This document shows, in pieces, positions 1-12,625 of a stretch of 64,000 nt of DNA. The stretch's first letter is position 1. Each line of letters starts with the position of its first letter. Location: NCBI GenBank assembly GCA_963573385.1, contig CAUYLG010070551.1:1-64000 (forward strand). The letters run 5' to 3'. The notes under the pieces were generated by a model. It saw only the letters and a list, made by a program, of their open reading frames with translations, did no database searches and was not told where the DNA came from. A program made the position numbers and the translations under genes. The DNA comes from Cacajao melanocephalus. Its lineage: Eukaryota > Chordata > Mammalia > Primates > Pitheciidae.

Positions 1-144
1 CTGATCTTTGACAAACCTGACAAAAACAAGCAATGGGTAAAGGATTCCCCATTTAATGAATATCACTAAGCTTTAAGTTTCATCATGTTCTGTTGCTTGG
101 ATCTATTCTTTGTAATTTTGAGAAGGCCATACACCCCTTCTGAG

Positions 145-285
145 TTCCAATTTGTGTATCTATGAAATGGAGATAATTGCCCTTGAGTAACAAGTTATTA
201 TAAAAAGAATATTTAGAATTGTATGTGAAAAGACCTAGCATGTTACCTGATACACAAGCACTTAAAAAATATTCACTGTGTCTGA
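145..285 (+). repeat. MIR SINE relic
   Basis: It has the 3' half of a MIR: a 'tctatgaaatggagataat' stretch like the MIR core, then 'gaaaagacctagcatgttacc' and 'caagcacttaaaaaatatt', matching the 'cctggcacatagtaagcact(t/c)aataaat' tail. It is heavily diverged. Confidence 0.55.
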
Positions 286-584
286 AACTTTTCCACATAC
301 CAAAAGGGAGAGATATCAAAATGCACAATACATTTATCACATCCTTGTGTCCTCAGAAGAAAAATAACTGAGATAAGAATCAGAGGTTCTAGATGCAGGT
401 ATTTGCCTGCCATGATTGCCTATGTGACCTCAGTTGCTTCATCTACCTAGAACATAAGCCCTCCCTAGAAAGTCAGTCCACGAGAACATGGGGTTTGGTC
501 TTGTTCATTCATGTAGACACTCACAGCAGATGTGCTAAATAACTAAGTCTAATAATGAAGGAAGTTGCAGTAAGTCATTGATTA

Positions 585-780
585 AAGGCACTGGCTCAGG
601 GTAGACACAGAGTGGGAACGCTGTGTGACCTTGAGCACAGTTCCTTATTCTCTCTGATTTTCAGTTTCCTCAACAGTAAAATGATATAAAAATGGCATTC
701 AATTTTTGAAAGTTATTTGAGGATTTCATGGAATAATACATCAAAAGTGTGCTTCCTGCTACATAGTAAATTCTTAAAAG
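585..780 (+). repeat. MIR SINE relic
   Basis: The order of MIR landmarks is clear: 'gtgtgaccttgagca', 'cagtttcctcaacagtaaaatg', a variable middle, then 'ctacatagtaaattctt'. It lies within the MSR1 intron. Confidence 0.8.
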
Positions 781-2159
781 AGTGGACTTAAATTTTCATT
801 ATTATGACCACAACCTTGGTATTCTAACATTCATGAATTCCCTTACTGCAGTTTCTTAAAACATGTGCTTACATGTCAGCTCATTAATCAACTAAATAAT
901 TTCTATCCTTTGCTGTCCCTGTTGAGATTGCCTTACTGGTGCTGTAGACATGGGGAGAATTCCCACTCTCAGTTTTCTTTTCCTGGATTGTACAAATTCT
1001 GCACTACTGAAATCTAAATTCACTGACTAGACTTATCTAATGCAAAAGTATCACAGTAGCCTGGGTTCGGAATTCTGGAAGCCATTCTCACACTCACCAA
1101 ATTATGACAGAGCCATGGCTGTCACCAAAAGTTTGACTTCTGTTTATTTATACAGTTTATAAATGACAATAAATATAATAGATATACTTTTTATAAATGT
1201 CTCAGTACTTTGGCTTCCTTCCGTATTAACATGGGAATAGTCTTAATATTTGTGCAATTGTTTTTATTTGCCTGCATTGTTAAGTAACCCTTTGAGACTT
1301 TCAAAGAGTTTTTATAGGTTTTATATACTTAAAACACAGATATACAAACACATACAAACATAGTCACACATACAATCACAAACACAAGAGGGAACATGCC
1401 ATGCCTAGTAAGATTAATTTGGAAACTCAAAAGTGTCCCTAGCAAGGTTTCTGATTTTGAGATTATATTCCTTTATTCTTTTCCTTCTTCTGCCTTAAAA
1501 TTTCAAGTCAAAAAGGCTCAATATTATTATAAACATATAAAAAAATACTTGGGCTCTCCGACTTACTATTACCACTCTTATAATGGATCAGCTCAGGAAA
1601 ACCTTTGCTCTGTCATTTTCTTGTTGTTTGCTTGTGCTTGCAATTAGTAACATTCTTAATCCATGGTTTTCTTACAGGATGATTTGTAGGCCCTTTGCTG
1701 ATCAGATTAGTGTTAGTTTAATTAAAAATAGATAATGTATTTGATAAACCAGGCACACATTAATTGAAATACAAGAGAAGATAAGAAAAGGAAGAAGATG
1801 CTACTATCAAGTTCTCATTTTTCTAGTTTATCTTATGTGCAACTATACCCCAAGACCCTTTGACATACAGATACATTTGGATCATCAGGTTATTACATAT
1901 ATCCATGATTATTAAGGCTGTAACTTTCTTCTTTATTTTTAGATTAATAATAAAACTAATTTGTTAAATCCTTAAAACCATTCTTAATCTGTATTTTCAT
2001 AGAACTGTATAGGTACCTTTGTTATAGCTCTTATTACTTTGCATTTTAGTTGTTTACGTATTAACAGAGTATAAATAATTTTGAGGCAGATTAATTTTTG
2101 ATTCCTACTAGAGAGCACAGAACTTGCATATAGAAAATAATCGACACTTTTGTGTTTAA

Positions 2160-2378
<219 letters not shown>

Positions 2379-4552
2379 TGCATCATTTTCATTCACATCT
2401 ATGAAATCGCTGCTCAAAAATGATTTTATTACCTTGCTTCTATAAAATCCATTTAATGAATATTTAAGATATTAAGAATATTGCCCAAATATTTTTTATT
2501 TACAGGATAAACATATTGAACACCTTCATACTTACTATATGTCTATATTTAAACCATTTTAGCTTCTGTAGGTTTTTAAATGGAATTTTCTAATATAATG
2601 ACTTATATATTGAATTGAACATATTGAAGTTTAAGGCTTCCAGATTACAAAGGCCAAGGGTAACATATATGCATACCAATAATTGGCTCCAATTCATAGT
2701 ATCTTCACCAGGAGATTACAGTTTTTTTGCTCTTCTTGTCTTTGCAATCTATTTAGTTGATTTTAATTACTTTCTGAATAATGGAAGGGTTGAAAAGATA
2801 TCTTTTGTGCCTAGATTGCAAAATCTGCAATCCATGTGCATTATTTTAAAGGAAGAATGTTATCCAACCATTAAGATCTCTCAATGTGCAATAACATGTG
2901 TATTAGTTAATGATATGTCTTGGCCATGATGGGCCAGGGAGCTTATTTTTCTTGTCATGTACTTACAACCGTTTAATGGAATCATGAAGTAAATTGAAAG
3001 CAGGATATATGAGAACACTGACTGTCATTACATTTGTCCAGATAATTGGTGGATCAAATATGCCATTTGTTAACGGGAAGCTTAGTTTGTTAGGCGTTTT
3101 AAATTAAGTTGAATAATTAGCTTGTTACAATTCTAGGACATGGTGTTTAAAATTTACATCTAATTACTCAATTTTAACAAACAAAATGCAAACATCTTGA
3201 GTGCAGAAGGAAGAGAAGTTTCAACTCTTTGGAGTCTTTTATGAAGTGAATGAAGTGAGTCAACGTTTACAACCAGAGAGAGAGAGAGACAGGATCTTTA
3301 GCCTTAAAGGGGCAATAACCCCTGAGTGTGCCCCAAAAAGTAGCTTAGCAACTTTTGGTTGATAGTCAGCCCATCCCCAGGACCATAGTCTAGAATGTGA
3401 AAAGCTGCGCTGAAACCTAGTAATTAATTCTACCCTGTAAGTGACTGCTGCAGAAAGACCAGTAGTTGATAATAAATCCCAAATGAATTCAACCTCAGCC
3501 CTGAAAAGAACATAATTCTCAAGTTTCCTATGACAGATTCACAGAAAAATGTAATTGTAAAATAGTACTATTATGGAATTACTGTACTGTTCTTTCTTTA
3601 ATAGCGGCAAATGAAAGCATAAGCTTAAGCACTTTTTCACGTTCTAAGGTCTCACCACACATAGTAACCAAGTAGTAGACTCACAACCCTCCAACCTGAA
3701 AAAGCAAAAACCTTACCTTGGAATGAGAATTGTAAACAGCCTACTGAAAATGCACTTTTATCATGTAACATCCTTCTACTTGTTGAACATTGCTGATTTT
3801 CTCTGGCAGTATAATTTTGTGGTTAAGGGAATTAATTCTGAATGTATACCTTCTGTCTCAAACCTGGCTTTACTTTCAGCTAGTTATTAATTCTTTGTGC
3901 TCAATTCCACTATCTAGGAATTTTCTTCAAAAGGTAAATACAATGGTTTTTGAAAGAATCATTTGCATTATCAGCCTGCTTGGGATGCCTGAGCTCAGTG
4001 CCTATGGGTTGTTAATATTATATTGCTGTATGGTATATGTATGCTGATTTCCCACTTACACATTGAGTGTTATATCTTTAATAAGTAATCTGAAAATCCT
4101 TTTTGTATTTGGGAGAATCTGCTAAGTTCAGTCCAGTCTAGGAAAGGACTTAATAGCACCAATAGAAATAGAGGATTTAATTTACTTTGGAATGTTGAAT
4201 TGCATTAGCTCCATTAAAACAAACAAACAAACAAAAACCAGAAATTTACGATTTGGTTTTTTTAAAAAAAGAGATCAGCTGACCAGAAAGGATGTATCCT
4301 ACTTGCTGAGCCATCTAGCATCACATTAAATTCAAAATGTATATTTAAATAAAAGAAGAAAACGAAAGAGCAAAAGGGTGTTGAAATGAAGAATAACCTT
4401 TGATATGTAAGGGCCAAACATATTCCACCTAAGTTATCTGAATAAGTAGTTTCAAATCAAAACTTTCCATTTTTTTCAAAATGTGTGGACCATAGTAGTT
4501 TGTACTCAAATAAAGTATTACATTAAAGCCTGTGCCTATTACAAATCATATA
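2379..4552 (+). other. MSR1: MSR1 3' UTR and downstream flank
   Basis: AT-rich sequence follows the TAA stop. Candidate polyadenylation hexamers (AATAAA) are at 3471-3476, 4348-4353 and 4509-4514. None is followed by a striking GT-rich element, so I cannot say where the transcript ends. A 104-codon opening at 2615-2929 lies inside this UTR and resembles nothing I know. A probable MIR lies at 3805-3930. A (AAAC)n run is near 4218-4236. Confidence 0.5.
3805..3930 (+). repeat. probable MIR SINE relic
   Basis: The series 'tgtggttaagggaattaattctgaa', 'tcaaacctggctttactttcagctagttat' and 'tgtgctcaattccactatc' follows the MIR order of 'gtggttaagagc', 'ggttcgaatcccggctctgcc' and 'tgtgcctcagtttcc', but it is strongly decayed. 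Confidence 0.5.
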
Positions 4553-5006
4553 CAGTTGACCCTTGAACAACACAGAGGTTGGGAGAATTGACCCCCTGCC
4601 CAGTGAAAAATCCACATATAACTTTGGACTCTCCCAAAACTTAGCCACAAATAGCCCATTGGTGTCCAGAATCCTTACCAAGAACAAATAGTCAATTAAT
4701 ACATTTTATATTACTAATAATGTAGTCAATTAACACATTTTATATGCATGATATCCTGTATTTTTACAATAAAATAAACTGAAGAAAATATTAAGAAAGT
4801 CATGAGGAAGAGAAATTTGCTATTAATCAAGTGAAAGTGAACCATCATAAAGTTCTTCATCCTTCATTGTTGTTTTCATATGGAGTAGGCTGAGGAGGAG
4901 AGAGAGAAAGAGTTGGACTTGCTGTCTCAGGGGTTGCAGAGATTGAGGATCCATATATAAGTAGAACAGTGCACAGTTCAAACCCATATTGTTTAAGAGT
5001 TGACTG
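4553..5006. mobile_element. pogo/Tigger-type MITE (MER44-like), both ends present
   Basis: The left end reads CAGTTGACCCTTGAACAACA and the right end is its diverged inverted copy, ending GAGTTGACTG at 4997-5006. Both ends sit beside TA dinucleotides (4551-4552 and 5007-5008), the target duplication of Tc1/mariner/pogo transposons. The left end matches remembered MER44/Tigger termini. It is about 450 bp with no transposase frame, so it is non-autonomous. An internal imperfect tandem repeat lies at 4689-4746. Confidence 0.85.
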
Positions 5007-5699
5007 TAATAATATTTGCTATTAAGGGTAAAATGAAATATTTTTGTAGCCTCAGTAATTTGTTTGATCAGGATGGCAGTGATGTGTATGCCCAAAGCAA
5101 TCACAGCCAATGATAACAAATTTACCACCACTGGGTTACAATAACAAGGATATTTACTGCCAGAGTTGGAGAACCTCAAGGCTGGTGAAGCTCAAGATCC
5201 CATGTTAACTAAATAAAATCAAGATTCTGGCAGGGAGGAGGAAAAAGTCAATGTCTGTCAGGTAGACAATTACCAATGTTCCCTTACAAAAGTGCAATTA
5301 AGAGGTGATTATGTTGACTTTTAAATTCATTGAGACAGCATGTAGAAATTTTAGGAATATTTGTTTGGCACTAGATATGGCTTTGGCTTTTAATCACACA
5401 AGTAACTATAATATTGCCTAATTTTTTTTCAACTATGCCTTTTCTTTGCATTTTTTCTTTAGTGAATGTTAGGTAATAGATTTTTAAATATATTTTTCTT
5501 AACCACACCAATCTGCTCACATAACATAGTGAAATATGCATTCCTTTTTGATATTTATCAGCTATTTTATATTTAAACCTTTTTTAGAATTTATATGTTT
5601 AAAATGTTAATATCTCAACAAGAACTTATTTTAGGTATATGTTATTGTTGAGTACATTTACTTAAACAAACAAACAAAAACAAAAAACAGTATTAACTA
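5007..5699. other. single-copy AT-rich sequence
   Basis: I see no gene or recognised repeat except an (AAAC)n-like simple repeat at about 5664-5688. Confidence 0.5.
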
Positions 5700-7450
5700 A
5701 ATGGTGGAGTAGGCAGCTTCACCCTGCCTCCTCATGGATGCAGCAATGTTTCTTGTCTTGAGGCAATGTTGGGCAGTCTACATTTGTAGTTTGGGCCCTT
5801 GGTCCCTGATTCCAGAGGAAGCAGAGATGACCTTCTTCACAAATAGTTGTGTATGTCTGTTTTAATTTGTCTAAGAAATTACCTGAAGGACTGATGCAAA
5901 GGGCTGGTAGCAAAAGCTGAAGAGAGTTTCTTTGGGAAATTAGGGTGTTTAAAAAAAATGAATATAGGGAAATTTAGAAAGCCCCATGCATGCCCGGGGC
6001 AAAACACATGCCCAGAAAAGACCTGAAAAGAACCTAAGCTTTCACCTTGGGCTGATCTCTAGGCTTAGTGCAAGTCTGACTAAGTGTTGAAGGAGTGCCC
6101 AGGCACAGAAACAATCTGCAAATACTCGGAGATATGGATTGTTGTTGGTTGTGTTTGTTTGTTGCAGGTTTTGTATTTTGTCTTTTGTTTTTGTTTTTAG
6201 TGATTGGCATTCAAGAACATTAGCTTAACACAAAGCAAAAAAAAGAGACTTCAGTGATCACCAACAATAAAGAACACAGTCTTGGTAAAAACCATTCAGG
6301 ATGGTCACAAAACAAAATAAGTGAACTAAATTAAAAGAATGGTCACTGAGGATTTACAGATGTTATACCTACTTGAGAAAGACATCAAAACAACTGTTTA
6401 AAATGTGCTTTAAAAAGTAATGGACAAAGTATGAAAGGAAATAAGAAAAATTATTAGCAATATTAGAATATCAGTAAAGAGACACAAATTACATAAAATA
6501 GAGCCAAACAGAAACTGAATCTGAAAGTACAATTACTAAAATGAAAACATTAGAGGGCTTTAACAGCAGATTTCAACAAGCAGGAGAATCAGTTCATCTG
6601 AAAACAGGACAATTTAAATTGAGTCTGAGAAGCAGATAGAAAAAAAAAAAGTAAAAAGAGCTTAAGGGACATCTGGGACACCATGAAGTGGGCCAAAATA
6701 TGCATTATGAGAGCCCCAGAGATAGAAAGACAGAAGAAAGATTATCTAAGGAAATACTAAACAAAATTTCCTAAATTTGATGGTAGGCATGAATCTGCAA
6801 GTCGAAGAATCTCAAAAAACTCCCACACCAAGAGACCCACACCAAGACAAATTGGTCAAGCTGACAAAAGAAAAAGACAAAGAGAATCTTGAAAGTAGCA
6901 AGGGAGAAGCAACTTGTCATATACAATGGACCATCGAAAAGGTTAATAGCTGATTTCCCATCATCAGAAACTGTAAGGCCAGAAGACATTTGGATGACAT
7001 ATTTAAAGTACTGAAAGAAAAAAAAGAAACAAAACCCCAAAACCTGTTAACCAAGAATATCATGTCTTCTAAAAATGTCCTTCAAAAATGAGAGAGAAAT
7101 TAAGACTTTCCCATATAAACAAAAGCTGAGGAAGTTTATTGCCACTAAATCCTGCCCTCTGAGAGATGATAAAGGGAGTCCTTCAGATTGAAATAAAAGA
7201 ACACTAGACATTAAATTAAAGTCATATGAAGAAATAAAGATCTTCAGTAAAGGTAATTACATAAGAAAATATAAAAGTTACTATTGTATTTTGTGTTTAT
7301 AATTTCATTTTTTAATTTCCTGTGTGATTTAAAAGATGGAAGTGTTAAAAAATATGTATTTATTGTATTATACACACAATATATAAAGATGTAATTTGTG
7401 ACAACAACATAACATGTGGGAAATATGGAGTGCTTAGAGGCAGAGTTTTT

Positions 7451-7764
7451 TTGTTTTTTGTTTTTTGTTTTTCCTTTTTAGATGAAATTTCACTCTTGTT
7501 GCCCAGGCTGGAGTGCAATGGTGCGATCTCGGCTCACCACAACCTCCACCTGCTGGGTTAAAGTGAATATCCTGCCTCATCCTCCCAAATAGCTGGGATT
7601 ACAGGCATGTGCCACCATGCCCAGCTAGTTTTGTATTTTTATTAGAGATGGAGTTTCTCCATGTTGGTCAGGCTGGTTTTGAACTCCCAACCTCAGGCAG
7701 TCTGCTCACCTCAGCCTCCCAAAGTACTGGGATTACAGGAGTGAGCCGCCATGCCTGGCCAAAA
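7451..7764 (-). mobile_element. Alu (minus) inside L1M
   Basis: It reads as the reverse complement of Alu: T-rich tail, 'gcccaggctggagtgcaatgg', 'gctgggattacaggcatgtgcc', ending 'gccgccatgcctggcc'. The target duplication CAGAGTTTTT is at 7441-7450 and 7765-7774. Confidence 0.95.
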
Positions 7765-8952
7765 CAGAGTTTTTAAATGTTATTGAAGTCAAGTTGGTAT
7801 CAATTTAAGATAAATGTCAAAAATTTAGGATGTTAATCACCAGGGTAGTCACTAGAAAAAATCTAGAAATATTTACACAAAAGAGAATAAGAAGAAAATC
7901 AAAATGGTTCACTACAAAAAAGTCAACTAAATACAAAATAAGGCAGTAATGGAAGAAATGAGAACCATAAAGAAATAAAGCGGATAGAAAATGATAAAAT
8001 TTCAAGTTAGTTCTTGTCAGAATTACATTAAATTCAAATGGATTAGGTTCTCTAAGGCAGCAATTGGCAGAATGAAATTTTTAAAAAAATAACTACATGT
8101 TGTCTGCATGAAACTCACTTTAGATTAAAAGACACAAATACATTGAAAGTGAAGTGACAAAAAAACGATATTTCATGCACATAGTAACCAGAAGAGAAAT
8201 GAAATGGTTCTTTCAAAATCAGACAAAATATAATTTATTTTGAAACTGTTAAAAATAAAAAGACCATTATATATTGATTAAAGGACATTATATATTGATA
8301 AAAGAGACAACACAAAAATTCATCCAAAAGATGTAACAATGATAAACATATATGCACCAAAACTAAGAGTCCCAAAATACATGAAGCAAACATTGACAGA
8401 ATAAAGGGAGAAATAAACAGTTCTACAATAGTAGTTGAAGACTTCAGTACAATACTTTCAAAGATGCTTAACACTTCTAGAAAGAAGATCAATAAGGTGT
8501 TAGAGGACTTGAATCAGCCTATGCAACAACTGGCCCTAACAAGCATATATATATAACATTTCACCCAACAGCAGCAAAATACACATTCTTCTCAAGTGCA
8601 CATGAAATTTTCTCTGGCATACAACATATTTGTGATTGAATGGCTACCCTAAAACCTCAATAAATCTTAAAAGACTGAAATTGTACAAGTATCTTTTCCA
8701 GTCCTAGTAGAATAAAACTAGAAATTATAATTATTGCATTATTATACAAGGAAAACTGGAAAATATATATATGTGGAAATTAACACTCTTGACCAACAGG
8801 TCAAAAAATAACTGATATGGGAAATTAGAAATACTTGGAGGATGTGAATGAAAATAAAAACATAATAAACCAACACTTAGGAATGCAGTATAAGCAGTAC
8901 TCAAAGGAAAATTTATAGCTGTAAATACATACATTAAAAAGAAGAATGATCT

Positions 8953-9706
8953 TGTGATGTTGTGTTATATATGTTTGTTTTCGTCCAAGGCTCCTGGCTT
9001 ATAACTTCCGTAGGCCTTGTTACGGTCTTTTGTTATAATGTTGGGTGTGTTAGAATACAGGGGAAAGTTGCTGATCTTTTCCTACCTTCTTTTCACCTGC
9101 CTCAAGGCAGGACTTTTTTCCTCAGCCTTCTGATTGTGGGACTTAAGACCTTCCAGCAGAGAGAGTCCTACCCTATGCTCAGGGGAAGGAATGCTGTTAT
9201 CATGAAACTTTAACAAAAACCCAACAGGACTGAGTTTGAAGAGCTTCCAGATAGCTGAATACGTGGAGGTTCCTGGAGGGTGGCATGCCCAGAGAGAGCA
9301 TGAAAGCTCTGCACCCCTTCCTCAGTACTTAATTCTATGCATCTTTTTATCTGTGGCCTTTGCAATATTCTTTATACTAAACTGGTAAATGTAAGTAAGC
9401 GTTTCCCTGAGTTCTTCAAGCTTCTCCAGAAAATTAAATGAACCCAATTATAAGAAGGAGATGTGGAGACCCCAACTTGAAGCCAGTTATTCAGAAGTTG
9501 TAGAGGCCCAAACTTGCAACTGGTGTTTGAGGGTATGGGGGACGGTCTTAGTGACTGAGCCTCCAACCTGGTAGATAGTGTCAGAGCTGAATTAGCAGAC
9601 ACTCAGCTGGTGTCTGCTGCTTAATGCTTGGGAGAAAAAACCCACATATATGATCACATAATTCTTCTTCTGTGTCAATGATCATTGTTTTGGTGTGACA
9701 GTAGAG
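8953..9706 (+). mobile_element. solo LTR inserted in L1M (ERV family not named)
   Basis: This roughly 750-bp block interrupts the L1M. It shares the layout 'gaggttcctggagggtggcatgcccagagagagcatgaaagctctg', 'ccctgagttcttcaagct', 'gtagatagtgtcagagctgaatt' and 'acactcagctggtgtctgctg' with a family of ancient ERV LTRs that I recall but cannot name with confidence. GATCT flanks it at 8948-8952 and 9707-9711, a possible 5-bp target duplication. It begins TG but the right end is not a clean CA, so the edge may be decayed. There is no coding content. Confidence 0.7.
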
Positions 9707-9844
9707 GATCTAGCTAGAGCCATTATTCAAAAAAGGAAATGATAGGCATCCAAATAAGGAAGGAAGAAATAAAACTATCTCTCTTCACAGGTGACATTAC
9801 ACTATGTGCAGAAAATCCCAAAGAGTTCACAAACAATCCTGCAT

Positions 9845-9887
9845 GATCTGCACATGTACTTCAGAACTTAAAGTATATTTTAAAAAA
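9845..9887 (+). mobile_element. very short L1 3' tail inside L1M
   Basis: 'gatctgcacatgtacttcagaac' followed by 'ttaaagtatattttaaaaaa' matches the last ~35 bp of primate L1 plus an A-tail. It splits the older L1M ORF2 text 'aaagagttcacaaacaa' from 'ttagagataataaattcagc'. No clear target duplication was found. Confidence 0.7.
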
Positions 9888-10390
9888 GAATGCTTATTAG
9901 AGATAATAAATTCAGCAAAACTGCAAGGTACAAAATTATTATGTGAAAGTTCTGTTTCTTTACACCTATATTAAATTATCAGAAAAGGAAATTAGTAAAT
10001 TAATAAATATAACTATCAGTTGATTAGTATACAGCATATATAAAGAATTCCTACAAACTAATTTCTAAAAACAGTTTTCTCAGGAGAAACCTAAATATCC
10101 AAAGAAATAATAATTTATTGCTTAGTCTCACAAATAGGAAAATACTAATTAAAATGAGTTGCTTCTGTCCTACATTTTTATACTCATTGGATGAACAAAA
10201 ATTAATGTCTATTAATACTACATGTTTGTGCAAGGAAATGAAACAAACTATATGTTTGTATGGAGCTCTTGCATATTGCTTGTGGAAATATAGACGAGCA
10301 TCATGTCTTTTGAGAACAATTTGGTATCTAGTGACATTAAATAATGTGCTTAACCCATAACCCAGCAAATATACTCTCTGAAATCTACTA

Positions 10391-10678
10391 TTTTTTTGAG
10401 ACAGGGTCTCGCTCTTTGGCCCAGACTAGAGTGCAGTGGTGTAATAGTGGCTTACTGCACACTCTTACCTCTCAAGTTCAAGCAGTCCTTCCACTTCAGC
10501 CTTTTGAGTAGCTGGGACTGCAGGTGCACACTACCACATAGGCTAATTTTTGTATTTTTTGTAGAGACAAGGTTTCACCATGTTGCTCAGGTAAGTCTCA
10601 AACTCCTGGACTCATGAAATCCACCCACCTTGGCCTCTCAAAGTGCTCATATTACAGGCGTAAGCCACCATGCCTGGC
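10391..10678 (-). mobile_element. Alu (minus) in L1M
   Basis: Reverse-complement Alu: 'ttttttgagacagggtctcgctc', 'cagtggtgtaatagtggcttac', 'accatgttgctcagg', ending 'gccaccatgcctggc'. The target duplication TGAAATCTAC is at 10379-10388 and 10679-10688. It is considerably diverged. Confidence 0.93.
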
Positions 10679-10975
10679 TGAAATCTACCTTTTAAGAAAC
10701 ATCCCCCTTATGTATATAGGCATCCTGTCAAGAATGTTTTCTGTCATTTTTTTAAGTAATGATATCCTAATTACCCTACAGTGGCAACTGGATTAATAAA
10801 ACTATTTCCTTTTTACTGTAGAATACTATATAAAAATGCAATGAATAAATCAGATCTTCATATAAAAATTTCATGAAATATGCATTGACTACAACAATTC
10901 CAAAATGATACATACAGAATGATTCTTTATATCTGTGCTAATGTTCAAATATTTAAAACAATATTGTTTATGGAC

Positions 10976-12625
10976 TCAAATATGTGTTAATATCCATAAT
11001 CATGTATTAAAACTTAACCCCAACATAGTGAGAACCTTTCAAAAGACTACAAAAAAAATCCCTATTTCCTGAATGCTGCTTTTTGAGGCAGTTTGAATGG
11101 TGCACTTTACCCAAAAAAGAAGACTGACACCTCCAAAAAACAAGTAGGCAAGATGGTGGGTCCAGAGAGAGCTGGCAGTGCTGCAATGCATCCTGGGAGG
11201 CATAGAGCCCATGAATATAATCCTGTAAAAAGAAAAGGTGATGTCTGATCCCCAGAGGACACATTCTGAGGACTTTAGTTTTCCTATGTTCAGCCATGTT
11301 TTTTTTGCTTAGAAAATCCCTGCAAGGGTAGCAGTGCACTGATACATCCACAGACTGTCGCTTCATCTGTTAAGAACATCAGCAAGCCTGGTAGAAGGGG
11401 CTGAAAAATGCTTTTTTTTTTTTTCTAAAACCCAAAAGAAGGTCTACTAAACACTGGGAATTATGATAGAGCTTTGGATTTTCTACCATAAACATGTATT
11501 ATTTACATAATCAGGTTTTTTCTAATTTGAGAAAGTTTTAAAAATCATAAATTATCTAGTCCAATATGTTTTTGCAGATAGTGCAATTGTGGTACAAATA
11601 AAATAGAATATTTGTTCAATACTGCCCAGCTATTAGAGAGAAGTAGCACCAAGATGTCTTATTCTCAAGTCATTGTTTTTTCAACTGACCAGTGATGTGA
11701 TGGTTCACTCATAGACTTGTATGGGCATTAGTGAGCAAATCATCTGTATCTATTTTGTTTCTTTAATGCAGTTTCACAGTCAGATATTACAACTTGTGGG
11801 AAGAGAACAAATCAATAAACTCTGACTATAGCTACTTTACAGGAACGCTATATATTTTTTAAACGTTAAAGCAGAATGTATAAAGCAGAATCAAACAAGC
11901 TATACATGATTAAAAATTGTTATAGTAGATTTTCTCAACTTCTTCCCCCTCTAAACTACCAAACACATAAAACATAAAACAAACAAAATGCCCTACAGTA
12001 GCTAAACTGAATTTTCCCTGGCTCTTTCACAACAGTGGTAGGTTTCTATTTCAACAGCATAGCTAAGCTGGAGATTTATCCTCAGGTATTCCCCTTCCTC
12101 CGTTGTTCTGGTTTACCACCAACCACAAAAGACATTTTGCATGGGATTTGGAAACTGAGAATTTAAGAGCAGCCATGTTTTTTAGTCTTAGAATATCACT
12201 GCAGGGGCAGCAGAGCACTGATGCATCCACAGATTGTCGCTGCTCTGTTGGCTCACTGAGTTTGCAAGGGGCAGCAGCTCCTGTAGTCCCAGAAGTTCCC
12301 TCTGGAGCCTCCTTCAGTTTTTCTCTCTCCTGGGCCAGAGGCCTGTTTAGCTCCATGCTGAATTCACCACCTTTCTCCTGCAGGCCACCTGAAGCATCAA
12401 AGCTGGAGGCAGCAAGAAACTAATGCAGGGTCCTGCACTTTCATGGGTTCTCTTTTGTCCTGGTTCTCCCTCAGTTGACGTCCATCTTACTTGTAAACTG
12501 CCAACCATGCTGCCTTCAGACCCAGCATAAGGCACAAAAACAGCAGACTTGCATCAACTACTCAATCAGCAACCCAAATCCACAATTGTCTAAGATCGAA
12601 TCTCTTTAACAAATCCCTTATGTTG
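10976..12625. repeat. unclassified region holding a direct-repeat pair
   Basis: Two copies of an about 80-bp unit lie at 11291-11371 and 12170-12249. Both carry 'cagccatgtttttt', a degenerate 'cttagaatatc(a/c)ctgca', 'gcactgat(a/g)catccacag' and 'ctgtcgc'. The minus strand of each translates to similar text around RQSVDxSV, which suggests a decayed repeat of about 0.4-0.5 kb per copy. I do not recognise the family; an ERV or an old LINE 5' region is possible. The remainder is AT-rich. Confidence 0.5.

Larger units (their letters stand above)
5700..10975 (+). mobile_element. ancient L1M (L1ME/HAL1-like) LINE, fragmented
   Basis: Parts occur in genuine L1 order on the + strand. There is a 5' UTR-like start ('aaatggtggagtaggcagcttc', 5698 on), then ORF1-like text about 6220-7260 ('ccaagacaaattggtcaagctgacaaaag', 'ctgtaaggccagaag'). 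ORF2 endonuclease-like text follows at about 7780-8950, including 'ctgcatgaaactcactttaga' and 'caccaaaactaagagtccc'. An RT-end fragment is at about 9712-10050 ('caggtgacattacactatgtgcagaaaatccc'), and C-terminal ORF2/3' UTR text runs from about 10050 to 10975. Most of the RT domain is missing. Interruptions are Alus at 7451-7764 and 10391-10678, an LTR at 8953-9706 and an L1 tail at 9845-9887. All frames are broken; no protein is possible. The 5' limit is less certain than the rest. Confidence 0.75.

Noticed and set aside
2615..2929. 104-codon opening shortly after the MSR1 stop
   Set aside because: It is in the presumed 3' UTR, is AT-rich in composition, and has no recognisable motif or initiation context.
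6771..8492. Several openings on the minus strand rich in Phe and Leu
   Set aside because: They are antisense to L1M ORF1/ORF2 remnants; A-rich LINE sequence read backwards always gives such strings.
11007..11366. 119-codon minus-strand opening with several cysteines
   Set aside because: It overlaps one unit of an unclassified direct repeat, has no known fold, and its partner copy near 12063-12356 has diverged beyond any shared frame except a short stretch.
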